From Streptomyces sp. Ag109_O5-1 (GTDB taxonomy: Bacteria > Actinomycetota > Actinomycetes > Streptomycetales > Streptomycetaceae): a stretch of DNA of 64,000 bases. Where the stretch lies: assembly GCF_003814875.1 (NCBI RefSeq), contig NZ_RKQF01000001.1, forward strand, positions 558,001 through 622,000, given 5' to 3'. The translations under genes and the position numbers were made by a program. The notes beneath the pieces were generated by a model. The model was given only the letters and a program-made list of their open reading frames with translations, ran no database searches and was not told the DNA's origin. Positions 54,113-62,928 of this stretch are shown here, piece after piece; the stretch's first letter is position 1, and every line of letters begins with the position of its first letter.

Positions 54113-55567
54113 TCAGCTCACGTTGAGGGCCGTGTCGTCGATCACGAAGGACGTCTGCAGGGTGGATCCCTCGGCGCCGGTGAACTTGAGCGTCACGGTC
54201 TGGCCCGCGTAGCTCGCCAGGCTGAAGCTGCGCTGGGTGTAGCCGCTGGCGGCGTTGAGGTTGGAGTAGGTCGCCAGGGTGCTCAGTACGGTGCCCGAGC
54301 TGTTGAGGACCTGGACCTTGAGCGTGTCGTACGCCGTGCTGGTGGAGGTCTCCGCCGTGTCGATGTGCAGATAGAAGCTCAGTGCGGCGGTGGTGCAGGC
54401 GGACGGGATGGTCACCGACTGGGAGAGCGTGTCGGTGTGGGAGGAGCCGTAGCCGTCCAGCCAGGCGTAGTACGAGCCGGTACGGGCCGACTCGCTGCTG
54501 GAGTTGGTGATGACACCGCTGGTGGCGCTCCAGGTGGTGTTGCCGGACTCGAAGCCGTTGTTGCCGAGGAGCTGGGCGGCGGTGCAGGTGCCGGTGCCGC
54601 CACCGCCGCCGCCTCCGCTGCTGCCGCTGCTCGCGCCGGTCAGCCAGGCGGTGGCGTTCAGGGCGAGGGCCGCGTTGGTGGCGCCGGAGTCGTTCCAGCC
54701 GTCGTACAGGGTGTTGCCGGACTGGCCGGTGCCGTCGTCGATCGGCGAGCTGTCGCCCCAGAAGGCGACGCGGCCGCTACCGAAGGTGCTGGTGAGGAAG
54801 AAGGCGCCGGTGTTGCCGGAGTAGCCGCTGCGGTACACCAGACCCTTGACGTTGGAGTTGTCGGAGGGCTTGAGGGTGGCGGTCGTGCCGTCGGCGATCA
54901 GGCTCTTGGTGACGGTGCCGAAGGAGCCGTTCAGCACCGGGTCGGTGCTGTCGCTGATCGCGGCCGGGTAGCCGGAGCTGATGTCGAGCGAGTCGATGGA
55001 GAAGCCGAACGGGTCGGACGAGTCCACGCTGTTGTTCGTCATCAGGTCGTTGAGGATCTTGACCGCGTCGTAGCCGTCGTTGTTGCGGTCGGCGCCGGTG
55101 TGGTCGGAGATCATGAACAGCCCGCCGCCGTTGTTCACGAAGTTCATGATGGCCGTCTTCTCGGCGGTCGTGAACAGCGTGTTGGGCTCGGGCAGGACCA
55201 GTGCGTCGAAGTTCGACAGGTCGGTCGTCGACGAACCGCCGTATGTGAGGGCGCTGGTGGCGGTCTTGAGGCTGTAGCTGCCCGTCTTCTGCAGGTCCAC
55301 GCCCCACGACGACAGCGCGCCCGTCCAGTCCGTCTCCGAGGACGGGGAGGAGTCCTCGGCCAGCGGATCGGGCTTGCTGGTGGAGATGATCCAGTCCGCG
55401 TTGCCTGCCTCCTCGGCGTGGCCGTCGTCGAACAGGACGCGGTAGGTGGTGGCGGCGTGGGCGGGGGCGGCCCCGGTGCCGACCTGGAGGGCGGCTCCGG
55501 TGGCGAGCAGTGCGAACCCGGCGAGGGCGGTGGTGAGTCTGTGGCGGGATCTGCTGGATCCAAGCAT
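54113..55567 (-). CDS. Secreted protein: DUF4350/GATase-like domain plus C-terminal jelly-roll
   Basis: 484 residues. Signal peptide of about 39 residues ending AHA. The middle part (about 42-300) with [34 protein letters not shown] and [13 protein letters not shown] has a flavodoxin/GATase-like pattern seen in DUF4350-type proteins. A Gly/Ser linker follows (about 312-325), then a domain (about 328-484) with [20 protein letters not shown] and [20 protein letters not shown]. That ending is a common accessory domain of secreted streptomycete peptidases and hydrolases. ATG 55567 has GGAGG eight bases upstream. Activity unknown. A GTAGAA-N12-TTCTAC inverted repeat lies upstream. Confidence 0.8.
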   Translation of the reverse strand: MLGSSRSRHRLTTALAGFALLATGAALQVGTGAAPAHAATTYRVLFDDGHAEEAGNADWIISTSKPDPLAEDSSPSSETDWTGALSSWGVDLQKTGSYSLKTATSALTYGGSSTTDLSNFDALVLPEPNTLFTTAEKTAIMNFVNNGGGLFMISDHTGADRNNDGYDAVKILNDLMTNNSVDSSDPFGFSIDSLDISSGYPAAISDSTDPVLNGSFGTVTKSLIADGTTATLKPSDNSNVKGLVYRSGYSGNTGAFFLTSTFGSGRVAFWGDSSPIDDGTGQSGNTLYDGWNDSGATNAALALNATAWLTGASSGSSGGGGGGGTGTCTAAQLLGNNGFESGNTTWSATSGVITNSSSESARTGSYYAWLDGYGSSHTDTLSQSVTIPSACTTAALSFYLHIDTAETSTSTAYDTLKVQVLNSSGTVLSTLATYSNLNAASGYTQRSFSLASYAGQTVTLKFTGAEGSTLQTSFVIDDTALNVS

Positions 55568-55624
55568 CCGGCGAACCTCCATGAGGGGTGGGGTAGAGGC
55601 GGTGCGGGCGCCAACTCTGCGCGC

Positions 55625-55648
55625 GTAGAACCTGCTTGAGATTTCTAC
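55625..55648. promoter_or_regulatory. Inverted repeat upstream of the secreted two-domain protein
   Basis: GTAGAA and TTCTAC 12 bases apart, 58 bases upstream of the start at 55567, flanked by CGCG-type extensions on both sides. A possible operator; the regulator is unknown. Confidence 0.35.
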
Positions 55649-55783
55649 ACGCGTCAACTCATTGAAAGGTACATGGCATGTCCGGTCGGTGAACAGAAAA
55701 CCGCCGTAACAACCGGACGGGACTGGCTCCGGTCTCAGCGGGCAGATTGGACAGCAGTGGGGTACCGACGAAGAGGGGCGGAC

Positions 55784-56047
55784 ATGGAGATCTCGGGCAT
55801 CATCAGTGCCATTGTCATCGGCGCCATCATCGGTGTCCTGGGGCGCCTGGTCGTCCCCGGCCGCCAGCACATCGGCCTGCTGTGGACGATCGTCGTCGGC
55901 ATCGTGGCGGCGCTGCTGGGCTCGGCGATCGCGGCGGGCTTCGGCGTGGCTGACACGAAGGGCCCGGACTGGATCGAGTGGTTCATCCAGATCGCACTGG
56001 CGGCGGTGGGCGTGTCGGCCCTGGACCGCGCCAAATCACGCCGGTGA
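55784..56047 (+). CDS. GlsB/YeaQ/YmgE-family (transglycosylase-associated) small membrane protein
   Basis: 87 residues, three membrane helices. [20 protein letters not shown] and [20 protein letters not shown] carry the paired glycine repeats of this family. Members are stress-induced in many bacteria, and the name transglycosylase-associated is historical. ATG 55784 follows AGAGGGG. A GGGTAC-like element about 25 bases upstream recalls sigma-B-type -10 boxes, but no matching -35 is clear. It ends seven bases before a dispersed repeat. Confidence 0.85.
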   Translation: MEISGIISAIVIGAIIGVLGRLVVPGRQHIGLLWTIVVGIVAALLGSAIAAGFGVADTKGPDWIEWFIQIALAAVGVSALDRAKSRR

Positions 56048-56054
56048 CTTCACA

Positions 56055-56120
56055 GCGCCCCGTCAGGGGCGCTGGGGGTACCCCCGGCCGAAGGCTGAGG
56101 GAGGAACTGCGGGACCAGCC
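56055..56120. repeat. Dispersed intergenic repeat, copy 3
   Basis: About 94 percent identical to 11037-11102 by eye, with both hairpins kept. It lies between the convergent GlsB and acetyltransferase genes and can serve as a terminator in both directions. Confidence 0.8.
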
Positions 56121-56140
56121 ACAACCGGCCCGCAGCCGGC

Positions 56141-56920
56141 CTACGGCGCGTAGACGTACGGCGTAGTCGTACTCAGCGCATGGAAACCGAGCCGTTCCAG
56201 GATCGGCCGGCTCATCGGCAACGCATCCACCTGCAGATACCGGTACCCGTGGTCCGCGGCGACACGCGCACGGTGAGCGACCAGGGCGCGGTACACCCCG
56301 CGCCCCCGCCACCCCTCCACCGTGCCGCCGCCCCACAGGCCGGCGAACCGCGTCCCCGGCACCAGCTCCATACGCGCGGCGCTCACCGGCTCGTCCCCGG
56401 CCAGCGCCACGACGGCCACGACGGTGTCGGGCCGCTCGGCCAGCTGCGCCAGCAACCGGTGCCGCAGCCGGGACCCGTCCGTGCCGAAGGCCTTCTCGTG
56501 GACGTCCACCACGAGATCGACGCCTGCCGCGTCCGTGGCGGGTACCACCCGTACGCCGTCCGGAAGTTCGGCCCTGTCGACGGTCTGCCCGGCGGCCTCG
56601 GCGATCATCAGCGTCTCCTTGGGCTCCGGCCGCAGCCCGGCCGCGACGAGCCGCGCCCCGAGGTCGCACGGGAGATCATGACCGTAGAGCTTCCACTCGA
56701 ACTCGAGGCCCAGCCCGCCGAAGTGGTCGATCTGCTCGGCGATCGCGCCATCCGCGGTCGTCTCGTCCAGGTCCGACCAGAGGACCGCGTTCCACCCTTC
56801 GGCGCCCGCGACCTGTCGCACCACCCCGCCGACACGTTCCACCCGGGCACCGGGGCCGTCGGGCCGGGCGCCCTCGCGCATGTCACGGTCGTACAGGGCG
56901 AGCACTGCTTGATGATCCAT
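56141..56920 (-). CDS. GNAT-family N-acetyltransferase
   Basis: 259 residues. The acetyl-CoA-binding core is at about 170-250, with ARMELVPGTRFAGLWGGGTV, then GWRGRGVYRALVAHRARVAA (the QxxGxG/A pyrophosphate loop as WRGRGVYRAL) and ILERLGFHALSTTTPYVYAP. The N-terminal 120 residues form a second, degenerate GNAT-like part. ATG 56920. Substrate not predictable. It is 50 bases downstream of another GNAT gene in the same direction, so the pair is likely co-transcribed. Confidence 0.87.
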   Translation of the reverse strand: MDHQAVLALYDRDMREGARPDGPGARVERVGGVVRQVAGAEGWNAVLWSDLDETTADGAIAEQIDHFGGLGLEFEWKLYGHDLPCDLGARLVAAGLRPEPKETLMIAEAAGQTVDRAELPDGVRVVPATDAAGVDLVVDVHEKAFGTDGSRLRHRLLAQLAERPDTVVAVVALAGDEPVSAARMELVPGTRFAGLWGGGTVEGWRGRGVYRALVAHRARVAADHGYRYLQVDALPMSRPILERLGFHALSTTTPYVYAP

Positions 56921-56970
56921 ACCGGCACTTCAGCATCCCCGCCCCATGGCGGCAACGCATTTACGAAGGG

Positions 56971-57825
56971 TCAGCCGAGTTCGAGTGTCGTGACCCCGAA
57001 GACCCGCTCGCGGGCGTGGTCGCGGACCGGGCCGGTGTACATGCGGGCGGTCTCGAACGAGGCGGTGAATCCGGCCTCTTCGGCGAGGGCGACACCCGCC
57101 GCGCTGGTCTCGGGCACGTCGATGGCGACCTGACCGCCGGCCGCCTCGGCGGTGAGGGCGGCGAACAGGGCGCGGGCGTCCTCGGCGGTGTCGGCGAAGA
57201 GGGGGCCGATGCGCAGGGTGTCGCGGCCGGGGCGGAGCACGCCGTAGCCGGTGAGGCGGTCGCCGTCGTGGCGTACGAACGCCTGGTGACCGGTGCCGGT
57301 CAGCCAGGCGGCGAGAAAGCGCGGCCGGTCGGCCGGGTAGCAGGCGCTGTCGTACGCCGTGATGTCCGCGACGTCGGCGGGATGCACCGGGCGGATGCCC
57401 GACGGGGGCTCGACGGCCGGCGCGGCGCCCGTGAACCGTATCGTGCGGTAGGCGAGTTCGAAGCCGGACTGGCGGTAGTTGTCCTGCTGGGCCACCACGC
57501 CGTCCAGGCCCACGGTGCGGTTGCCGGCGTGGGCGAGGGCGGTCTTCCAGGTGGTCAGCCCGTGGCCGCGGCCGCGCAGGTCGGGGCGGACCAGGTAGCA
57601 GCCCAGGAAGGCGTAGTCGGCGCCGTAGTTGACGACGGAGATCGCCGAGACCGGTTCCCCGTTGACACGGCCGATGAAGAACCCGTCGGGGTCCTGCGCG
57701 AAGAAGGCGGGGCCGTCCGACACGCCCGGATTCCAGCCCTCGTCCGCGGCCCAGCCGCTGATCACCGGCCAGTCGTCGAGCGTGGCCCGGGTGACGACGA
57801 GGTCCGCGGGGGCCGGAGAGGTCAT
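56971..57825 (-). CDS. Double-domain GNAT acetyltransferase (YitH/HpaR-like C-terminus)
   Basis: 284 residues. An N-terminal GNAT domain (about 10-140, LGCYLVRPDLRGRGHGLTTW with the acetyl-CoA loop) is followed by a DUF1248/YitH-type domain (about 150-280) with FLAAWLTGTGHQAFVRHDGD and GRDTLRIGPLFADTAEDARA. ATG 57825 has AGGGAG seven bases upstream, which excludes the longer frame. Substrate unknown. Confidence 0.87.
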   Translation of the reverse strand: MTSPAPADLVVTRATLDDWPVISGWAADEGWNPGVSDGPAFFAQDPDGFFIGRVNGEPVSAISVVNYGADYAFLGCYLVRPDLRGRGHGLTTWKTALAHAGNRTVGLDGVVAQQDNYRQSGFELAYRTIRFTGAAPAVEPPSGIRPVHPADVADITAYDSACYPADRPRFLAAWLTGTGHQAFVRHDGDRLTGYGVLRPGRDTLRIGPLFADTAEDARALFAALTAEAAGGQVAIDVPETSAAGVALAEEAGFTASFETARMYTGPVRDHARERVFGVTTLELG

Positions 57826-58006
57826 CGATGCGCTCCCTTGCGTGGCTGGGTCGGGCGGCGCGGCGACCGGCACCGCGCCCGCAGCATCCTTCCCGATCAC
57901 CGGGCGCGGCGCCACGCCTGGATCAAGCCGCCGGCGTGCTCAACAAGCCGTTTCCGGGAACTCGTTGACCCGACACGGCCCGGGTCTGCCGGAACCGGAC
58001 ATGGCG

Positions 58007-58039
58007 AAGGCCCCACCGGTCGGGGTCCGGTGGGGCCTT
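58007..58039 (-). terminator. Hairpin terminator of the chaplin gene
   Basis: 13-bp perfect stem AAGGCCCCACCGG with a 7-base loop, followed in the leftward direction by a short pyrimidine run, 46 bases after the stop at 58086. Confidence 0.85.
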
Positions 58040-58085
58040 GTCCATGAGAACGGCGGCGCCCCGCCTCGGCTATCACGGCTGCCGG

Positions 58086-58832
58086 TCAGCGCTTCCGGCC
58101 GGGCCGGAAGCGCCGGTGCAGGGCGGTCCCGGTGAGCAGGAGTGCCGCGCTGCCCGCGACGGCGGGACCCGCGAGGTCCGTGCCGGTGTGGGCGAGGGTG
58201 GACGTGGTGGGCGGTTCGGCGGGGGGCCGGGTCTTCGGCCCGGGGTGGGTCTTGACCGGGGCCGGCGGCTCGGGAGCGGGCGGCTGGGAGGGGGGCGGCT
58301 GCACGGGGGGCGGCTGCGGGACATGGGTCTCCGGCGGACTCGGGTGGTCGCCGGAGGTGTTCACACAGGTGTTGCCGGCCGCCGGGTTGAGGAGCCCCGC
58401 CGCGTTCACGGTGTTCCCGCACACGTTCACCGGGACCTGTACCGGCAACTGGATGCCGTTGCCGGAGAGCACCCCGGGCGAGTCCTTCTCGACGCCCTGC
58501 GCGGACGCGCCACCGGACGTGGCCGAGCCATCGGACACGGCCGAGTCGCCGTGCGCGGACCCGTCGCCGTACGTGTCGTGAGCAGCGCCGCCGCCCTTGT
58601 TCACACAGGTGTTGCCGGCCGCCGGGTTGAGCAGCCCCACCACGTTCACGGTGTTCCCGCACACGTTCACCGGGACGTGCACCGGCAACTGGATGCCGTT
58701 GCCGGAGATCACCCCGGGCGAACCCGCCGCGATGCCGTTCGCGCCGGAGTCGGCCCAGGCCGGGACCGCCACGGCCATCGCCCCGGAGGCGGCGGCTACG
58801 GCGATCACACCGTTTCGGGTAACCCGTTTCAT
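58086..58832 (-). CDS. Long chaplin with two chaplin domains and sortase signal
   Basis: 248 residues. Signal peptide (about 1-27, ending AWA). Two near-identical chaplin domains (about 32-80 and 112-160), each with GSPGVISGNGIQLPVHVPVN or its variant, and the paired Cys in VNVCGNTVN and AAGNTCVN. A Pro-rich wall-spanning region is followed by LAHTG (LAxTG sortase E motif), a membrane helix and a basic tail. Long chaplins (ChpA-C type) coat aerial hyphae with amyloid-like fibres and are anchored to the wall. ATG 58832. A BldN-type promoter and a 5' hairpin precede it. Confidence 0.95.
   Translation of the reverse strand: MKRVTRNGVIAVAAASGAMAVAVPAWADSGANGIAAGSPGVISGNGIQLPVHVPVNVCGNTVNVVGLLNPAAGNTCVNKGGGAAHDTYGDGSAHGDSAVSDGSATSGGASAQGVEKDSPGVLSGNGIQLPVQVPVNVCGNTVNAAGLLNPAAGNTCVNTSGDHPSPPETHVPQPPPVQPPPSQPPAPEPPAPVKTHPGPKTRPPAEPPTTSTLAHTGTDLAGPAVAGSAALLLTGTALHRRFRPGRKR
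58359..58721. repeat. 123-bp direct repeat encoding the two chaplin domains
   Basis: Copies at 58359-58481 and 58599-58721, offset 240 bases, differ at only a handful of positions. The near-identity at DNA level suggests recent duplication or gene conversion; recombination could delete one domain. Confidence 0.85.
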
Positions 58833-58856
58833 AGGTTCCCTGCCTTCCAGACATGA

Positions 58857-58876
58857 TTGCGGGCGCTCGCCCGCAA
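58857..58876 (-). promoter_or_regulatory. 5' untranslated-region hairpin of the chaplin mRNA
   Basis: Perfect 9-bp stem TTGCGGGCG with a 2-base loop, 25 bases upstream of the start codon. It begins at or next to the expected transcription start, so it could stabilise the message or gate translation. Confidence 0.55.
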
Positions 58877-58881
58877 CGGTT

Positions 58882-58909
58882 AAAACGCAGACGAACCATC
58901 TGAGTTATG
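58882..58909 (-). promoter_or_regulatory. Candidate sigma-BldN promoter of the chaplin gene
   Basis: Reading leftward: CATAAC (58909-58904), 16 bases, CGTTTT (58887-58882). The known consensus is CGTAAC-N16-CGTTGA; five of six and four of six positions match with exact spacing. Chaplin genes are established BldN targets. Confidence 0.55.
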
Positions 58910-59113
58910 GCTTGTCCCTCTTTCACCCCATCGAGTGACACCGTTGTCGAACCGGGAGCAAAACTGTGCAAGGGATCCGAAGCAGGTGACCGAGCGGGGG
59001 CCGGCGGCACAGTACGGCGCCCCGGTCCGGTCCGCTCGCCGGGAGGCGTGCTCCCCGGGGCCCGCTTATGGTGATCGAAAGCCCCGGTCACGGAGCGTCC
59101 CTGGAGGCCCTCG

Positions 59114-60739
59114 ATGCCGGCCAATCCCCGAACCCGGCCCGCCGTGCGACGCTGTGCCGGAGCCGGAGCCGTCGCCCTGACCCTGCTCGGCGCGGGGCTG
59201 CCGCCGGCCGCGGCGGCCGGCGGCGGTGAGCCGGACCTGACCCGGTTCTACCGGCAGAAGGCCCGGTGGGCGGTGTGCAAGGACGTGGAGCTGCCCAAGG
59301 ACATGCAGTGCGCCGAGGTGACCGTCCCGCTCGACTACGCGAGACCCGCCGAGGGCACCATCGACCTCGCGCTGTCCCGCTACCGGGCGACCGGCAAGTC
59401 ACGGGGCTCGGTGCTGCTGAACTTCGGCGGCCCCGGCGGCTCGGGCGTCAGCCAGCTCGGGCTGGCCGGCAAGGACTTCATGAGCCTGACCAACGGCTAC
59501 GACGTGGTCGGCTTCGATCCGCGCGGGGTCGGCCGCTCCTCCCCCGTCAGCTGCGGAGAGGGCACCGGCGGGGCCGCGGACGACGCCGGGAGCACGGACG
59601 ACGGAAGCACGGACGACATCCCCGACGCCGGCCGTCCGCAGGCCCTGCTGAAGGCGCTGAAGCAGCTGACGGTCCGGTGCGCCGCGCACTCCGGCCCCGT
59701 GCTCTCCCACATAGGCACCGTGAACGCCTCCCGGGACCTGGACGTCATCCGCCAGGCCCTCGGTGACGAGAAGCTGAACTACCTGGGTTTCTCCTACGGC
59801 ACCAGGCTCGGCGCGGTGTACGCGGCGCAGTTCCCCGACAAGGTGGGCCGGATGGCGCTGGACGGCGTGGACACGCTGACCGAGTCGGCGGCCGAGCAGG
59901 GGATGGCGGGTGCCCGCGGACAGCAGACGGCGCTGGACGACTTCCTGGACTGGTGTGTCACCGACGTGGCATGTCCGTTCGGGCAGGACCGGCGCAAGGC
60001 CGGGGACGCCGTCGTCCGGCTGGTGCGCTCGCTGGACGGGCACCCGGTCCTGTCGGACTTCGGCGGCCCCTTCTCCGGTCAGGACCTGGTGGGTGCCCTC
60101 GGGCAGGGCCTGTACGGCAAGGAGCTGTGGCCCCGGCTGGAACGGGCGCTGGCCTCGCTGATCGAGGACGGGGACACGCGGGGGGTGCAGAACTTCGCGT
60201 CCGGCGGCTACGCCGTCCCGCTCGGGCCGCCACGGCACGGCGGCCTGGTCGGCAGCGCGGACATCCCCGCGGACAACCTGTCGGCGGCGCTGATGGCGAT
60301 CAACTGCGCCGACGACCCGGACCGGCCGAGTGCCGAGCAGCTCACCCGGGACGTCGCCCGGCTGGACGAGGCGTACCAGCGGGCGTCGCCGGTCTTCGGC
60401 CGGTTCCGGCTCACCCAGGTGATGCTCTGCTACGGCCGGCCGCGCGGCACGGACTTCATCCGCGACAAGGTGAAGGACGTGGACTCCGCGCGGATGCTCC
60501 TTGTGGGCACGCGCGGCGACCCTGCGACGCCGTACGCCTGGACGATCGAGACGGCGAAGCGGCTCGGGCCGTCGGCCGTGGTGCTGGACAACAGGGGCGA
60601 CGGCCACACCGGGTACTCGTCCTCCAGGTGCGTGCACGGCAAGGTCGACGACTTCCTGTTGTACGGCACGCTGCCGGCCGACGGCAGCTCCTGTCCGGCG
60701 GACGACGACCGCGGCGCCGTCACCGACTCGCCGGACTGA
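59114..60739 (+). CDS. Secreted S33 peptidase (tripeptidyl aminopeptidase / SlpD-E type)
   Basis: 541 residues. Signal peptide about 1-35. The alpha/beta-hydrolase core shows oxyanion NFGGPGGSG, nucleophile GFSYGT (Ser about 231), Asp in LVGTRGDPATP and His in GDGHTGYS, plus a C-terminal TAP-like domain with Cys pairs. These enzymes remove N-terminal tripeptides or act on small substrates outside the cell. An acidic Asp/Ser/Thr insertion (about 157-172) is unusual. ATG 59114 is divergent from the chaplin gene; it ends three bases before the convergent asparagine synthetase stop. Confidence 0.92.
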   Translation: MPANPRTRPAVRRCAGAGAVALTLLGAGLPPAAAAGGGEPDLTRFYRQKARWAVCKDVELPKDMQCAEVTVPLDYARPAEGTIDLALSRYRATGKSRGSVLLNFGGPGGSGVSQLGLAGKDFMSLTNGYDVVGFDPRGVGRSSPVSCGEGTGGAADDAGSTDDGSTDDIPDAGRPQALLKALKQLTVRCAAHSGPVLSHIGTVNASRDLDVIRQALGDEKLNYLGFSYGTRLGAVYAAQFPDKVGRMALDGVDTLTESAAEQGMAGARGQQTALDDFLDWCVTDVACPFGQDRRKAGDAVVRLVRSLDGHPVLSDFGGPFSGQDLVGALGQGLYGKELWPRLERALASLIEDGDTRGVQNFASGGYAVPLGPPRHGGLVGSADIPADNLSAALMAINCADDPDRPSAEQLTRDVARLDEAYQRASPVFGRFRLTQVMLCYGRPRGTDFIRDKVKDVDSARMLLVGTRGDPATPYAWTIETAKRLGPSAVVLDNRGDGHTGYSSSRCVHGKVDDFLLYGTLPADGSSCPADDDRGAVTDSPD

Positions 60740-60742
60740 GGT

Positions 60743-62581
60743 TCAGGCGAGGGTCAGTTCGGGGGTGTAGAGGTCGAGCCAGTGGGCCAGGTCGAGGGTG
60801 CGTTCCAGGCCGCGCCGGGCGGCCTGGGTGCTCAGCCCGGTCCGGTGGGCGGCCCGATTCACCTTCTCCCGGTCGACGATGTCGAAGACCCGGTGGTCCG
60901 GCCGGGCCAGCAGGTCCTTGACCTGCACTTGGAGGGCGCGGCCGTACTCCGGGTCCTGGGTGGACGGGTAGGGGCTCTTGACCCGGTCGTACACGGACCG
61001 CGGGAGGACGTCCTTGGCGGCCTCCCGCAGCAGGGTCTTCTCGCGGCCGTCGAAGGACTTGAGGGCCCAGGGGGCGTTGTAGACGTACTCGACGAGCCGG
61101 TGGTCGCAGAACGGCACCCGGACCTCCAGGCCGACGGCCATGCTCGTCCGGTCCTTGCGGTCGAGCAGGATGCGTACGAACCGGGTGAGGTGCAGATAGC
61201 TCATGCGGCGCATGCGGTACTCGAAGTCGCTCTCGCCGTCGAGGCGCCGGATGCCGGTGAGGGCGGAGCGGTAGGACTCTGAGATGTACGACTCCAGGTC
61301 GAGGCTCTTGGCGAGGTCCGCGCGCAGTACGTCGGCGTCGTCGCCGAAGTGCCGGGCGAACTGGACCAGCCAGGGAAAGGTGTCGGCGTTGCGGGCCTGT
61401 TCGTCGAAGAACTGCAGGTAGCCGCCGAACACTTCGTCGGCGGACTCGCCGGAGAGCGCGACGGTGGACTGGTCGCGGACGGCCCGGAACAGCAGCAGGA
61501 GCGAGGCGTCCATGTCGCCGAACCCGGTCGGCAGGTCGCGGGCCCGGATCACCCGCTCGCGGACGGCGGGGTCGGCGAGGCTGCCCGAGTCGAGGACGAT
61601 GTCCTGGTGGTCGGTGCGGGCGAGCCGCGCCACGTCGTGCACGAAGGGCGTGTCGGGGGTGCCGCGCAGTTCGTCGGCGACGAAGTTGTCGGTCTGGCCG
61701 ACGAAGTCGACGGCGAAGCTGCGGACCTTCTCGCCCTGTGCGGCCAGCTGCCGGGCGGCCAGGGCGGTCATCGCGGAGGAGTCGAGGCCGCCGGAGAGCA
61801 GGGTGCAGCGGGGCACGTCGGCGACCAGCTGGCGGCGCACGATGTCGTCGAGGAGCTCACGGACGGTGGCGACGGTGGTGTCGCGGTCGTCGGGGTGCGG
61901 GCGGGTCTCCAGGCGCCAGTAGACGCGGGTGTGCAGACCGGAGCGGTCGACGGTGACGACCGTGCCGGGCTCGACCTCGCGCATGCCCTCCCATACGGCG
62001 CTGCCGGGGGTCTTGACCATGGTGAACAGCTCGCGCAGGCCGTCCAGGCCGACCCTGGGACGGACCAGCGGGTTCGCCAGGATCGCCTTGGGTTCGGAGC
62101 CGAACAGGACGCCGTCGGGGGTCGGGTACATGTAGAAGGGCTTGATGCCCATGCGGTCGCGGATCATCACGAGCTTGTCGTGGCGGCCGTCCCAGACGGC
62201 GAAGGCGTACATGCCGTTGAGCCGCTCGGCGACGGTGTCGCCCCACTCCAGATAGCCGTGCAGCACCACCTCGGTGTCGGAGTCGGTGGTGAACTCATGG
62301 CCGCGGTCGGCGAGTTGGCGGCGCAGTTCGGTGAAGTTGTACGCCTCGCCGGAGTAGACCATCGCGACGGAGCCGTCCGGGGTGCGCACGCTCATGGGCT
62401 GGCGGCCGCCGGGCAGGTCGATGATCGCGAGCCGGCGGTGCCCGAGGGCGGCGGGCCCCTCGCTCCAGGTGCCCCGGTCGTCGGGGCCGCGGTAGGCCAT
62501 GGTCTCGGTCATCGCATCCAATGCGCGCGTCTCGGTGGTGAGATCACGGTCGAAGGAGACCCAGCCGGTGATGCCACACAT
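60743..62581 (-). CDS. asnB: Asparagine synthetase (glutamine-hydrolysing)
   Basis: 612 residues. Class II glutaminase domain with catalytic Cys2 (MCGITGWVSF; first Met removed), RGPDDRGTW and the NGMYAFAVWD segment; synthetase domain (about 215-600) with the ATP pyrophosphatase loop LLSGGLDSSAMTALA and VALSGESADEVFGGYLQF. It makes asparagine from aspartate, glutamine and ATP. ATG 62581 with AGGAGG six bases upstream. Monocistronic. The AT-rich element with TTATATA near 62677-62685 is a plausible promoter. Confidence 0.95.
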   Translation of the reverse strand: MCGITGWVSFDRDLTTETRALDAMTETMAYRGPDDRGTWSEGPAALGHRRLAIIDLPGGRQPMSVRTPDGSVAMVYSGEAYNFTELRRQLADRGHEFTTDSDTEVVLHGYLEWGDTVAERLNGMYAFAVWDGRHDKLVMIRDRMGIKPFYMYPTPDGVLFGSEPKAILANPLVRPRVGLDGLRELFTMVKTPGSAVWEGMREVEPGTVVTVDRSGLHTRVYWRLETRPHPDDRDTTVATVRELLDDIVRRQLVADVPRCTLLSGGLDSSAMTALAARQLAAQGEKVRSFAVDFVGQTDNFVADELRGTPDTPFVHDVARLARTDHQDIVLDSGSLADPAVRERVIRARDLPTGFGDMDASLLLLFRAVRDQSTVALSGESADEVFGGYLQFFDEQARNADTFPWLVQFARHFGDDADVLRADLAKSLDLESYISESYRSALTGIRRLDGESDFEYRMRRMSYLHLTRFVRILLDRKDRTSMAVGLEVRVPFCDHRLVEYVYNAPWALKSFDGREKTLLREAAKDVLPRSVYDRVKSPYPSTQDPEYGRALQVQVKDLLARPDHRVFDIVDREKVNRAAHRTGLSTQAARRGLERTLDLAHWLDLYTPELTLA

Positions 62582-62928
62582 GCGTTACCTCCTGCTGCCG
62601 GTCGGCCGGGCGCGGACGTCACCTGGGCTTCCATCGGGAGTTCGATTGCCCGAGCTAACCACTTGTATTCGGCACCTATATAACGAGCGTGCGCCCGGGA
62701 CTCCGGCGGGTCAACCTGGACGTAACACGGACGGTCGATCCCCCTCACTCTTTCGGCCGCGCTTTGCATGCGCGAGGGCCATGGCCGCGCTCCGCATCGG
62801 GCCCGGCCCGCCCGGAACCGGCCAAGCGCAAAAAGTTCCCCAAGCAAACCGGCGCCGGGCTTTCCGCCCGGCGCCGGTCACCAGCCGCTGTCGCCGCCTC
62901 GCACCACGCTTTCGCCGGCGCTTCGCCG
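62582..62928. other. Intergenic region, promoter side of asnB and terminator side of hydrolase
   Basis: About 347 bases. It holds a ribosome site and an AT-rich promoter-like zone for asnB (62640-62690), then GC-rich sequence in which I see no gene, then the hydrolase terminator at 62849-62877. Confidence 0.5.
62849..62877 (-). terminator. Strong hairpin terminator of the alpha/beta hydrolase gene
   Basis: 12-bp perfect stem CCGGCGCCGGGC with a 5-base loop, followed leftward by a T-rich run. It lies 52 bases after the stop at 62929. Confidence 0.85.
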
